The notes under the pieces are model-generated. The model was not told the origin of the DNA, searched no databases, and worked only from the letters and a program-made list of their open reading frames with translations. The position numbers and the translations under genes are program-made. A DNA stretch of 27,157 nucleotides, taken from contig MNCI01014449.1 of assembly GCA_015680685.1 (NCBI GenBank), positions 9,969 to 37,125 of the forward strand. Direction: 5' to 3'. This document shows positions 8,051 through 18,180 of the stretch, piece by piece. Origin of the DNA: Gnetum montanum. Taxonomy: Eukaryota > Streptophyta > Gnetopsida > Gnetales > Gnetaceae. Numbering within the stretch: the first letter of the stretch is position 1; each line of letters starts with the position of its first letter.

Positions 8051-11000
8051 TCTCATCCCTTTTAATTAATTTTTTACTTTTTCCTACTCTTCTATTAAAA
8101 TATCCTTCAAGTTCAATATTTATTGGCCATATTCTAAATCAAACCTTTGGTTTTAATTTTTCAAAAACTTGTATGCTTCCGAAGTTATGCTTATTAGTGA
8201 TGCCTGCTTTGAATTATTTGAAATTTTTCCAACATCCTATTTTCAAACATTATGGTAACTAATAGTAATTGATCAAAATAATGTGAATAGCATGATGATT
8301 TTAGTTACCGCATGGCCTTGGGCATAGTATGCTATCATCACCTTGTGCTTAAATGAAAACTACAGGATCCAAAAAGGGTTCATTATTAAGGAAATTTTAC
8401 CAAAACTAATGTTGGTCCTTTAGTGACTACAGGTGATGCTAAAAGAAATTCCTAAGGAAGATGGTCTTTTGCCAAGCATGAAAATGAAGCTAAGAGGAGG
8501 ATAACGAAGGATATGACCATGGAAAAATTGTAGCACATACAAGATAGCAGCACAAACTTTACATGTTTTCTAAGTTTGTGGGATAATGAGAAGAAATTTT
8601 ACTCCATCCTTCAAGAATTTTTTGCATAACCACTCATCAAATGACATCTATGTTGAAATTGGTAGAGCATCAAGAAAGCACTTAGAAGAGGCTAAATCTA
8701 GAGCTTCAATAGATTCTAATAAAATTTTACTTGATACTAAGAAATCAAAAGATATGACACATAAGAACATAGGATTTCTAATGGTTCAACCCTAAAATTT
8801 CTAGCATATTAACTTCTAAAACTTTCTTAAAATCATTTGTAAATATCATATGCTATGCAATGCCAAATTATGAAGTATTAACCAAAAGGAGAAAAGTAGA
8901 AAAACCACTTTTTCCTACTTTAAAGATTTGATTACAACCTTTAAAAGGAAACTTCACACTCTCACTTCATTGTAGCCATAAATCCAAATATCTTATAAAA
9001 ACCCCAACATAAGATTAACGAAGCAAAACAAGGTTGCTACACAAACCCCAACATCGCAATCAATAGGTAGAACAATGTTCTAAGTAATCAAAACATCATA
9101 TAGTTAATTACTTAACTTCAACATATCTTCACTCTTTTTTCTATTTAGATATCTTACAATAATTATTAGACATCTAAACTCAACTAAATGTATCAAAAAA
9201 AAGAGTGAAGTATAACTAAGGTCAACTTAAGATTTGTCTTTGCATCTCTAACAATCTCTCACCTAAAGATAAATCATACACTGACAAAAAATAGGTTCCA
9301 AAAACTTTATTGATTAACATGTCTTCCATACAAGACCACATAAGAAAATCATTGTTGTATGCACAACCATCTAAAGAGCATCTTTCCATAAAACATTCTA
9401 ACGAACAAAATCTTCTCAAGGTAAACATATATGGAATAGTAAAATTGAAATAAAAAAGGTGGTTTTATTACATTCAAAGATCCAAAAAATCTATTAAACA
9501 AACATTACATTTCTATCATGAAAATTAAATATTAACTTAACAAAGTGCTCAACTAACACTAGATGTAACAAGAAAAGATGATATTTTTTTCTTAAATGTT
9601 TAGTTTGAGGATACTAAGAAACACATAGTGCTCATTAATCTTCAGGACTCCCTAAACGACATAGCTTAATGTGTATTTCCACAACCTAAATTTTGCATAG
9701 GTTTAATTATTTACTATTGTCAAATGCATTTCATTTCAATAGGTTAGTTCTAATTTTATTGACTAAATAATAGAATTATATTATTCTAGTTACTATTGTT
9801 GTTGTTGTTATTGGGTGACATCAATGAATACAATATACTTGCTAAAGTATTTTATTAAAGTTTTCTATTCTTTTATTTTACTGCTATTGGAGCTCAATCA
9901 TACATTTTGCATATATTTTATAATTAAATATTGAAATCCAATTACTCTAGGAAGTTTTTATTTTTTCCAATTATCATGCCTTTACAGGTATTTGGTTATG
10001 CATATTTTATTCTTTATGTACATTTAGTTATATCTATTTTATTCTTTATTATGCACATGTCATTATATAATGCTCTTTTCATAGAGCATTTTAGACTCTA
10101 ACCTTAACCAAGTCATACACTCTTTCATTTTTTGTCATTAAACTAGAATTCTAAGTTCATTTTTAGTTATAACTTAATAATATATAAATTTTCTTTATTA
10201 AGAAATTACCTTAGATTGGTATTCTACCTAGAATCTGACTCAACCAATATGTCTGAAACATATAAAAATGCTAATTTTAATCCTCAGTTCACTAAAATTA
10301 AAGATACAATTCTCTAGATATCACATTTTTAGTTTTGACATATAAATTAGATGACTATGATGAGTGATGCTTTGATATGATTCTAATATATTGACATATA
10401 GAGCACTTGATAAGGATCCTATCAATTCAAATGGAATCTGATTTGGAGTCTATATGTGCCTTGTTATGTGTGTTTGAACCTTGAGAATATTAGTTAGAAG
10501 AAAAAAATAAAAAATGAACTTATGAAAATGTTTTATAGAAAAAATTTCATTAAACATTTAAAACTAAGTTAGAAAAAAATCAATTTCAAAAAGTAAGTTA
10601 GCCATGTGAAGGTAGTTTTAAAAATAGTGATTAAAATGATAATGTTACATGTAAAGCATATGTATATATAAATATATATAAGCTACATGCATCATATTAT
10701 TTTTCTTCACTACCCTATGAATTTTCCTTTCTTTCTTTTTTTACCCCCAAACAAAAACCATCTAAAGCTTTGTTTCTTTCAAATAGAAACCATTTTTCAC
10801 CTAGTTTCTTCATTTTGAAGCCATTTTCAGCTTAGTTTCTTTAATTCTTAGTATGTTTATTCTATTTATATACATGTATTAGGGCTCTGTGTCATGGTGC
10901 ATGTTATTCTTTTGCTTGTAAATAGATTTTGCTCTTCAATATGTCTTGTTTTGGTTCATGGAAGATTTCTAATACATAGGTTTTGAACGAAGTGAAAGTA

Positions 11001-11768
11001 TATTTTGAGCATTTTTGAGCAGGAAGGAAAGCCAATAAGAAAATTTTAAAAGGTCTTGCAACACAATAAGAAAGTTTATTTTATTTTCCTTTTCATTTGG
11101 TTTCTTTATTTTGCTGTGAATTTTTCGTTTTCCTTTTTCCTTCCTAATTATTCATTATTTATTACAACTTTAATTATTATGTCAAGACTTTGCAGAATTT
11201 TTGATAGTTTCAACCTATTTTTATATGGAAATTTGTATTGTATTATTTTTTTTCAAGTAAGTTTTTCTTTTGGTAAATTTTTGGATGATGTGGGATTTTT
11301 GCCGATTTTTTGGATATTTCATGATAATTTTGAATTAGTCTTTGATATGAATGGGAATTTGCAAGATTTTGTGGAATTTTAGTTATTATAAACTTTTTGT
11401 CTATTTTGGAAATATTTTGGATTCAAAATATAATAAAATAATATATAATTTGATCAAGTTTGTTCAATTGGTAGTAGAAGTTACAACTCTTTTAGATGGC
11501 CCCATTTACATGTAATATTGAGGTGTTCCTTAATGGAACCCACCCCAAGAGAACAAGGGTTTGGATGGATTTCTTACTTTAAATTTTGATTGGTAAGTTC
11601 ATTGGAGAATGGTAAACTAGCCAGGATCATAACACTAAGCAATTGAGTCAATTGATATGTGGTGAAGCATAGTTAAGATCTATCCTTTTGATGATGCATG
11701 TGCCTCAACCACTAAGGATATTAGTTATGGTGGTATTTCAAGACCTATTGGTATGTTCCTTTGGTAAT
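8051..11768. other. AT-rich interval of unknown origin
   Basis: About 3.7 kb I cannot assign. No LTR ends, PBS, PPT or retroelement protein was recognised. Two short frames stand out only by composition: 8586-8795 (+, with FKNFLHNHSSNDIYVEIGRA) and 9222-9428 (-, with CFMERCSLDGCAYNND). Neither matches a family I know. Other contents are a TATATATAAATATATATA run near 10663-10680, a direct repeat of TATTTTATTCTTTAT (near 9997-10050), and a three-unit repeat at 10755-10849. It may be host intergenic DNA, the remains of an older element, or the lost 3' end of B. Confidence 0.4.
10755..10849 (+). repeat. 31-32 bp degenerate tandem repeat, three units
   Basis: Units start at 10755, 10787 and 10818, with shared pattern AARCCAT...RCYTWGTTTCTT. 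Low copy and diverged. Confidence 0.55.
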
Positions 11769-12068
11769 TGATGAGTGGCGAGGTACCCCTACACTTAACT
11801 ATACGAATACGAGTGTCACATGGACGATCTGGTCGAACTCCAAGGACTAAGTGCTTACGCGCCTTATGAAACACTTAAGGTTAATCAATCGTTCTCTTCC
11901 CAGACTTACTTGTATTGCCATGATTGTATGGTTAAGTAAGTCTGAGGTATATGATTTTGATCTCTTTTATCTTTTTATCGCCTATGCTAAGAGAGGAAAG
12001 GGTGAAGAGACTAAGTAACTAACTTTCACTAACTAAGCTTTAATCATCCTAGCATCAGTATCCGTTCC
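11769..12068 (-). repeat. E2 3' LTR, distal part (split by element C)
   Basis: The reverse complement matches 2930-3228 of the E1 LTR, including the end ACTCATCA at 11769. It stops exactly at the GTTCC target duplication of element C (12064-12068) and resumes at 21392. The flank beyond the LTR is ATTAC in LTR orientation. Confidence 0.88.
12064..12068 (+). repeat. Target site duplication of element C, left copy
   Basis: GTTCC directly before the left LTR; the same five bases follow the right LTR at 21392-21396. Removing C and one GTTCC restores the E2 LTR colinearly with E1 (rc of 2890-2960). Confidence 0.92.
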
Positions 12069-12810
12069 TAAAACACCACTAATTTCGGCCTAACACCTTG
12101 AAATGAGAATAACTCAAGCCCTTTTGAGCATTCAGGAGGCAAAATTTGACTAAGACATGGAACTCACACCCAGCTTGCTCACACTATCAAGCTAGCTTGC
12201 CCTTAGCGTGAGCAACTCCAACAACTTCAAAATCAAGTAAAAAATGGTCTAAATCTAAGGGTGTAAGCCATCCTCAAGAGCCACTATCGTCCACTTCAAG
12301 TATCAGCATTTAGGAGTTCAAATTTTGGGTCAAATTGTACACATTTTCTCACTCACGCTAATGGTCACACTGAGGTCACGTTGGCAGCATGAGTACAATG
12401 TGAACAACTCTAAGAGCCTCAAAAATGAGTTGAAATGACTTGATTTCAAGGGTGCAAGCCATCCTCAGGGTTCATTGTTGACAACTTCAAGTTCCAGCCT
12501 CTAGAATTCAGATTTTAGGTCCAAAATTGCAAAGTTTTTGTAGGTCACGTTGTGATCACACTGACCTCACACTGGCAGTGTGAGTCTAGCGTGAGCTACC
12601 AAAAGTGGTTTAAAACAAGGCATATCCAAGCTCAATTTCTGACTTACAGGTCACCCTCAAGTTCAACCATAGTTAGGCAATTTCTATACTCAAGAAAAAG
12701 GCTTCAAAAATCAAACTTTGGTGTCAAGTATGTCATTTTTAGCTCACTTATGTTGAGGTCATGCTAATAGCATGAGTACAGCGTGAGTACTGATCACGCT
12801 TAGTCGAAAG
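12069..12810 (+). repeat. ~192-bp tandem repeat inside the left LTR of C
   Basis: Equivalent points GTGAGCAACTCC (12208), GTGAACAACTC (12400), GTGAGCTACC (12591) and GTGAGTACTG (12783) are 192, 191 and 192 bp apart. Each unit runs from such a GTGAGYWAC motif through AAGCCATCCTCA- and TTCAAGTxxCAGC-like blocks to a TCACGCT/GGTCACGTT/GCAGCATGAG cluster. A partial unit precedes 12208. The right LTR has the same array (19812, 20003, 20183, 20375), with a short deletion in one unit. Confidence 0.8.
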
Positions 12811-13251
12811 CACACCAAACTCACACTGAGGACACACCAAGATAAAATCAACTCATGCTGGAAGTCCTGGTGAAACAGAGATGCCTCAAACAGCCACAAA
12901 ACCATTCAAATTGACATCCTGCAGCAGTCAATTCAATGATCAACAAGTTTCAAGCGAGCCGGAGTTGATCCATGTTGTTGTACATTATCATTTTCATTGT
13001 AAATGTTCATCATTTGTGAACTTGTCAAGCTCTTACACTCCAAATTATATCTGCTTCTATGGGTGTAAGCTAGCTTGTGTAAGCCAACACATGTTGTAAG
13101 ATACAATGCATCCGGTCAAGAACGTAGCTTTCCCACGTGTGTCCAACTCACATACAGCTGTCCATCGAACACGTGTCACATGATCTATTTTCCTCTCATC
13201 TCTCAACCGTTGATTCCATCTATGAATTCCGCATCCAAGCCCAGCCGAAGC

Positions 13252-13259
13252 CTATAAAT
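13252..13259 (+). promoter_or_regulatory. TATA box of C left LTR
   Basis: CTATAAATACCC in both LTRs (13252 and about 20845). Start of the R region is expected about 30 bp downstream. Confidence 0.6.
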
Positions 13260-14073
13260 ACCCTGTCAATTCACATAAACAAGGGAGCAATTTTGAAGGT
13301 TGATGGCTTAGGAAACACTGACTAGCAACTTTTCGACACTCAAGCGCACCTGACTCCTAGCATCCAAGCACCTGTAAGCACATCACCCTGGGGCTTAGCG
13401 CTTGACCTGCCATCCACATGTGTAGCTACACTTTGATCGATGCACATTCATTCTAAGCAATACAATACAGTTCATCTTTGCCTTCCATTATATTGTTTAC
13501 TCTATTTTACATTCAGTTTACGTTTTGTTTGGAATATTGTTCTGTATACGATCTGTTTGCATTTTGTGCGTCACTGTTTACATTTCAAACATCAGTTACC
13601 ATAACCCCAATGCAAGCCATAGCTTATGTTCGGGGAAGTCCTTGGTTGATTTGCATGCAAACCATCCAAGGCACTCTGCCTTTATTTTCTTTTCCATCTT
13701 GCCCTCACGTGAAGGCAAGGTCAGCTATGCTTGTCTAACGATCTTTCGATGTTTGTTTTTCCCTTCCAGCCTTACATTGACGATTTTAGTCAGTACAGTA
13801 AATTAGTGCTAGAAGGAGGGCCACCTACGAAACTCATACATTAATCGAGATCATAAACCTCCAAAATTCTTACATTAATTGAGACTGCGAATCCACAAAA
13901 CTCTTACGTTGCAGCGAGTACTTTAAACTTTGCAACTCCACCATCAGAACTCAAATAGCGTACACACACTGGTTAAACAATACACTTCATAGACAGTCTT
14001 CCAAGTAACCTTCCCACCACCATCAATCGATCACAATGAGTTTCTCTCACCACTTGCAACCTGCATCTATCTA

Positions 14074-14345
14074 GCTTGACAAGTCAGTTAATAATGCTGT
14101 CAGTTACTCATGCTGTTAGTTTGCTCACGCTATTAGTTGCTCACATTGTCAGCTTACTCACGTTGTCAGTTACTCACACTGTCAGCTTGCTTGTGCCCGG
14201 CTTGTCAAGCCAGCTTACTCATGTTGTCAGTTACTCACGCTATCAGCTTGCTTGTGCTCAGCTTGTCAAGCTAGCTTACTCACGTTGTCAATTACTCACG
14301 TTGTCAGCTTGCTTATGCCCGGCTTGTCAAGCCAACTTACTCACG
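14074..14345 (+). repeat. 61-bp tandem repeat with palindrome GGCTTGTCAAGCC
   Basis: GCTTGTCAAGC recurs at 14200, 14261 and 14322 (61-bp steps) and as GCTTGACAAGTC at 14074, about two units earlier. Each unit also contains several ~16-bp sub-repeats around TTACTCACGYTGTCAG. GGCTTGTCAAGCC can fold into a perfect hairpin or pair between RNA molecules. Related TCAAGCTAGCTTGC occurs in the LTR at 12188. Confidence 0.85.
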
Positions 14346-14389
14346 CTCTAGGCTTGCTCACACTTTGATAACTCATGCTAGGTTATAAA

Positions 14390-14670
14390 TCATGCTCCAC
14401 TTACTACAGTAACCTTATGTTGGTACAATGTTTTGCAGTTTCTATAATGCTCATGTTAGGTTATAACTCACACTCCACTTGCTACAGTGTGTTTTGCGGT
14501 TTCTACAGTGCTCACACTGGGTTCTAACTCACGCTCACGCTGTGTACACACGCTGCCATACTCACACTCTACTTGCTACAGTAACCTTACGCTACTACAG
14601 TATTTTGCAATTGCTACAGTACTCACATTGCTATAGTGCCGCTACAGTACTACTACAATATTGCTACAGT
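14390..14670 (+). repeat. CTACAGT-rich repeat array
   Basis: About ten copies of CTACAGT or one-base variants (for example GCTACAGTAACC, TCTACAGTGCTC, GCTACAGTACTC) are interspersed with TCACRCT and GTTATAACTCAC motifs. Spacing is irregular; a larger unit of roughly 70-100 bp, TAGGTTATAA...CTCCACTT, appears at 14380 and 14458. Confidence 0.75.
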
Positions 14671-14771
14671 GTTATTTCAACAAAAACACACAAAACGCAT
14701 CCATTTCAAAGCCGAATTCACCGCAATTCGCACCTACCTTCAAGTTGATCTAAGTACTTAATACCACCAAC

Positions 14772-15287
14772 ATGGATCACCTTGTCCAATACATACGATA
14801 CACACAACACAATGATTTCGAGATGACTTCCTCTTACCCAAGATCGCCATCTGAGTACGAGTACGAGTTCATGGCCTTGCCCAAACCCAACAGCCCTTGG
14901 GGTCTTACCTCCTCACAACAATCACAGCACTTGGAGCACACATCCAAGGCATTCGCTTCACAATCTACACACACTAGGGCCCAGTCCTAAACAATCCAAA
15001 CACCTTGTACATACGATAAGGCCCATCCCCAAGCAACACAAGTACCTTATGCCTATGCTAGGGCCATGCGCCAACCTCCCCAACCTCAACCCAACATTTA
15101 CGCAAGCGTCACATGTGCCATGCCTGTTTCACCAGTGCCTCAGGCACCTGCTCATCATCCGTCTGGGATGATGTTAAACTATCCATGGCTCGGTACAGCC
15201 TTAAACTGCCAACACATGGCGGGTATGATGTTAAACTACCAACAACCATCTGCCATGACATTAAACTTGCAAGCCCACAACCGGTGA
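14772..15287 (+). pseudogene. gag: C gag N-terminal region with 10-residue repeats
   Basis: The ATG at 14772 opens MDHLVQYIRYTQHNDFEMTS and is the first plausible start after the leader. The frame continues to 15287 with a single TAA at 14988. The region is Pro/Gln/Ser-rich with no known fold. Its last part has a 10-residue repeat (GMMLNYPWLG, TALNCQHMAG, MMLNYQQPSA, MTLNLQAHNR) encoded by a ~30-bp DNA repeat that also occurs in the 3' UTR. Coding then shifts to another frame near 15284. Confidence 0.6.
15165..15280 (+). repeat. 27-30 bp tandem repeat inside gag of C
   Basis: TTAAACT recurs at 15174, 15201, 15231 and 15261. The units resemble GGTATGATGTTAAACTACCA and CATCTGCCATGACATTAAAC. 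The same motif family, with similar wording, forms the 3' UTR array at 18181-18500. Confidence 0.8.
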
Positions 15288-16078
15288 TCCAACCCATCAC
15301 CGCACAACTTACGCGAGTCCAGTCAACACAAGCGGCTGGTGAATCTATGAGTTGGGAACAAGTGTCCCAACTAATCCAAACTTTGATGGAGGAAATCAAC
15401 CAACTTAAGGCTGCCTCCTCAGACACACCCAAGGTGGTGGACTTTTACCATGATGATCTGATTTGTCCTACAGTCCCACCCCTTACACTACCTGTGGGCT
15501 ATTCATTGCCACATCTAATAAAATACAACAGTCATAGTGACGTCAATGCACATATCATCACATTTCGCACAGAAGCCATCATGTTTTACTCCTAACCACA
15601 TGCCATTCTAGCCTTCTTTCCCCTATTGCTCACTGGCAAAGCTCTAGGTTGGTACCATGCCCTACCCCGAGCTTCCATTGCATTCCTCAAGGACCTCATA
15701 CCAATTTGTGACACACTTCAGATACAACATCAGACCTGAAGTGAAAATCGACAAGATCCTCCACATCAGACAAGGACCCTTGGAGCCCATACTACCTTCC
15801 TCTAGCGATGGAGTGCCACAGCTAATGAAATGCATGAGCCGATTGCAAAGACACATCTCTAGGCAATCTTCAAGGGTGTAGTCAATGACTTCATCAAGTC
15901 CAAACTGCTCTACCAGGCCCCAAAGTCTCTTACCCAGGCCTTTGACCAAGAAAGGGGCATTGAAGAGGTGGCAAGAGCAAGCAATGACCCAACTTATGAG
16001 GCCTACAGAAACCAACATGCTCGCAAGCAAAACAAAATAGTAGAAACGGTGACCACAAGCACGAAAGTAACCAACTAG
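15284..16078 (+). pseudogene. gag: C gag capsid region, frameshifted
   Basis: A frame through SWEQVSQLIQTLMEEINQLK leads into LPHLIKYNSHSDVNAHIITF, a TAA at 15593, then LLLTGKALGWYHALPRASIA. Near 15700 the frame shifts to QFVTHFRYNIRPEVKIDKI, and another shift gives KGVVNDFIKSKLLYQAPKSL. The order (Y.G..D...H...F; LTGKAL.WY..LP..SI..F.DL...F..HF) is the plant Tat-type gag core. At least two frameshifts plus one stop kill it. The product would form the particle shell. Confidence 0.7.
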
Positions 16079-16206
16079 GGTCCAACAAGCCTAAAGCCCC
16101 AACTAAAAAAATCGCCAACTCTAGTGCCAACTCATCTACATCGATAGGAGCCACCCCAAGGCCCAACTTTTAGTGCAAGGACAACTCAAAGTATACACCA
16201 CTACCG

Positions 16207-17397
16207 ATGCAACCCTTTGAACTATTGGAGCAACTCTTGAAAGCTAGGCAAATCCAACACAAACATGTATCAGTGATTACCCACCATAAACATGATAGGT
16301 ATTGTGAACTATTAAGGAACCCCACATTAGCAGTACCAAATGAGCCCCCAATCCCACGACATTTTAAATTGGACCAATACTGTCATTACCATCAATTGGC
16401 TGGTCACAGTACAGACAACTGTCATGCTTTGCAAGATGACCTGCAGAGAATGATAAAACAAGATCAATTGGTAATAGACATGGCGAGTCAATCCAACACA
16501 GACAATGCCTCCTATGTCATAAACTCAATTAGCATAGGTGGCAAGCCCAAACCTGTGCAACAACCTTTTGTGATCCATGTGCCTCCTAACAAGGCAAAGG
16601 TCCCTGTAGCCTCCACAAGCAAGAGGCCTTCCTTTGTTTTCAAAGTCCCACCTCAGCCACCCACAACACCCTTTGTGGTCAAGGTTCCACAGCAATTGTC
16701 CACTAAGACGTTAAACTGGCATGATGCAGCAACATCAACCACTAAGCAACCTTTTGTTATCAAGGTGCCACAATGAGTTAGTCACACAACAACCCCTACA
16801 ACAACTCCAAAGCCACCCTTTATCATAAGGGTGTCACAACGTGACGACCCCTCACCTACCCAAAGCCCAACAGTGGGCAACATCTCGATCCCTCCTCCCT
16901 CGAGGGTCGACCCCACTAGCAACCTTGGTAGGCCCACCAAATGGCAATGCAAAAGGGCAAACAAGCACCTTGCAACCACCATGGCCGAAGCAAAGGCCAC
17001 AACTAGCAAGCAACAATCAAGCATTGTGGCCCCTACCCCCAAGTAGGCCAAGCAAGCCAAGCGCAAGTCCCCTTCCTGAGAGATCTGTCTTTCAAGCCAC
17101 ATGGAAGAAATCAAGGCCAACACAATGGCTAACGACAAGGACTTTGTAGCTGCACTAACCCAGGTAAAGCAAATGCTCAAGCAAAAGAACACAACATTGA
17201 GCTTGTACGACCTAGTCATGACTTCAACTTCTCACTGGCAAACATTGGCCAAGATCTTGGCCTCCATTCCTGTTACGGAGGACATCCCTACAAATGAGAC
17301 ATCCATCCATGCAACAATGCTGCCCCCTACACCACAAGAATTGGGTTCAACAACCTTAGCCTTTTGCAATAATGCAATCAAAGTCAACCCCAAATGA
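16207..17397 (+). pseudogene. gag: C gag C-terminus: CHH/C zinc-binding-like motif and PFVIKVP repeats
   Basis: From ATG 16207 (start used only for convenience; the frame is probably continuous with the capsid upstream) the protein has LLEQLLKARQIQ, then YCHYHQLAGHSTDNC at about residues 58-72. This CXYHXXXGHXTXXC motif is typical of Tat-type gag and may bind metal. Next come five copies of a PF(V/I)(I/V/F)KVP-like repeat (about 16560-16836), a basic stretch and a helical stretch. Stops at 16774 (TGA), 17044 (TAG), 17077 (TGA) and 17395 (TGA) are explicable as CGA or CAG changed by C-to-T; the frame itself is unbroken from 16207 into the protease. Confidence 0.7.
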
Positions 17398-17940
17398 GGG
17401 GAGGTCACTACAGCTCCACTATTCATTAGCATTCGTGTTGGACAGTGTACCATTTGCAGAGTACATGTTGATGATGGTGCAACAACAAACGTAGTATTGT
17501 ACTCCGTCATCAACAAGCTAGGCCTTGCAGATGAAATCCGGCCAACCAAAATCACATGTCTAAAATCCTTCAACGGATCACGTGTCACAGTTAGGGGTAC
17601 AATCAACTTAGCCTTTGTGGCAAGAGAGCAATTCCCCACCAGTGCAGATTTCACTGTCATAGAAGAGATTCCAGGTTTCAACATGATTCTAGGTAGGCCT
17701 TCGATAGCCCAACTAAGGGTCATCTCCTCTCCCATCCACCAAGAAATCCACCTTCTATACAAAGGTGGTCAAGTTATCATCCATGGTGATAATGCTTCCT
17801 CTTCAACTATCCACGACATAGACATGGCGCAAGTTTTAGAAGAAGAGTTTCATGGTGGTACACTTATAACAACCAATGCAGCACCTAAGGTTAACACACC
17901 CAAACAAGTGGTTGAAGCCAATAGCTTCCCAGAGGATCCT
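17398..17940 (+). pseudogene. C retropepsin-like aspartic protease
   Basis: The domain starts ITAPLF-like after the TGA at 17395 and contains CRVHVDDGATTNV with the catalytic Asp in DDGA (17470-17478), then LYSVINKLGL, a flap/strand region (GSRVTVRGTINLAF) and the second hallmark FNMILGRPSIAQL before HQEIHLLYKGGQVIIHGD. Length (~110 residues for the core) and order agree with plant Gypsy proteases. The motif is D-D-G-A in place of D-S/T-G, a variation seen in Tat-type enzymes. The domain is in the same frame as gag upstream and has no stop inside. The linker after it (17830-17940) leads straight to an integrase tail, with no RT. Confidence 0.78.
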
Positions 17941-18156
17941 AATCCTTGCACACTCCTTAATCAATGCCTAATTAAGGAAAGAGACTTAGTCCTTAAGGCC
18001 GTCCATGAACATCTAGATAAGTTCTCAGCTAACTGGGAAGGGCCTTACTTAGTCACCAAGGCATAAAATAATGGAGCCTTCAAACTTGCTGACATGGACA
18101 AGAACGAGTTCGCTAATTCCACAAATCACATGTACCTGAAATGGTACTATGTTTGA
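17941..18156 (+). pseudogene. C integrase C-terminal tail (GPY/F), RT to IN core deleted
   Basis: The frame continues from the protease into CLIKERDLVLKAVHEHLDKF and SANWEGPYLVTKA, then a TAA at 18064, and after it NNGAFKLADMDKNEFANST up to LKWYYV and the final TGA at 18154. The WEGPY...GA(F/Y)KL.D.D......N...LK.YY pattern is the GPY/F module at the very end of Gypsy integrases. RT, RNase H and the D-D-E core, normally over 1000 residues, are missing in frame. The stop at 18064 fits CAA to TAA. Confidence 0.82.
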
Positions 18157-18180
18157 TTAAACTAAGGTATGTACCGGTCT

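Larger units (their letters stand above)
12069..13797 (+). repeat. C left LTR
   Basis: Runs from TAAAACACC (TGAAACACC in the right copy) to CAGTACA. The first ~700 bp are made of ~192-bp repeats; then come a unique U3 part, a TATA box at 13252 and a presumed R-U5. A PBS cannot be matched with certainty. The bases GTAAATTAGTGCTAGAAGGAGGG that follow hold a possible site (TAGTGCTAGAAGGAGGG, if TGG became TAG). Confidence 0.92.
13798..14771 (+). other. C leader (5' UTR) between LTR and gag
   Basis: Nearly 1 kb of non-coding leader, long for a plant element but usual in Tat/Ogre types. It begins with a candidate PBS, continues with a short TTACATTAATYGAGA-like duplication (13838-13900), and is then filled by a 61-bp repeat array and a CTACAGT-rich array, listed separately. 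ORFs crossing it are chance products of the repeats. Confidence 0.7.

Noticed and set aside
11056-11382. 108-residue hydrophobic ORF resembling a membrane protein
   Set aside because: The Phe/Leu/Ile content comes from T-rich DNA; no motif, no homologous frame elsewhere, no supporting context.
12881-13099. 72-residue ORF present in both LTRs of C (also 20473-20691)
   Set aside because: It is duplicated only because it lies in the LTR; low complexity, no motif, and LTR-internal genes are not expected here.
14076-14748. Leu/Ser- and Cys/Tyr-rich ORFs in the leader of C
   Set aside because: Products of the 61-bp and CTACAGT repeats, upstream of the gag start.
15109-16166. Several antisense ORFs of 78-122 residues
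   Set aside because: They overlap the gag core of C on the coding strand and show no domain of their own.
16782-17219. 145-residue antisense ORF
   Set aside because: It lies opposite the gag-protease frame of element C, which has recognisable motifs; the antisense frame has none.
17232-17762. 176-residue antisense ORF
   Set aside because: It is the shadow of the retropepsin frame (DDGA and ILGR motifs on the plus strand).
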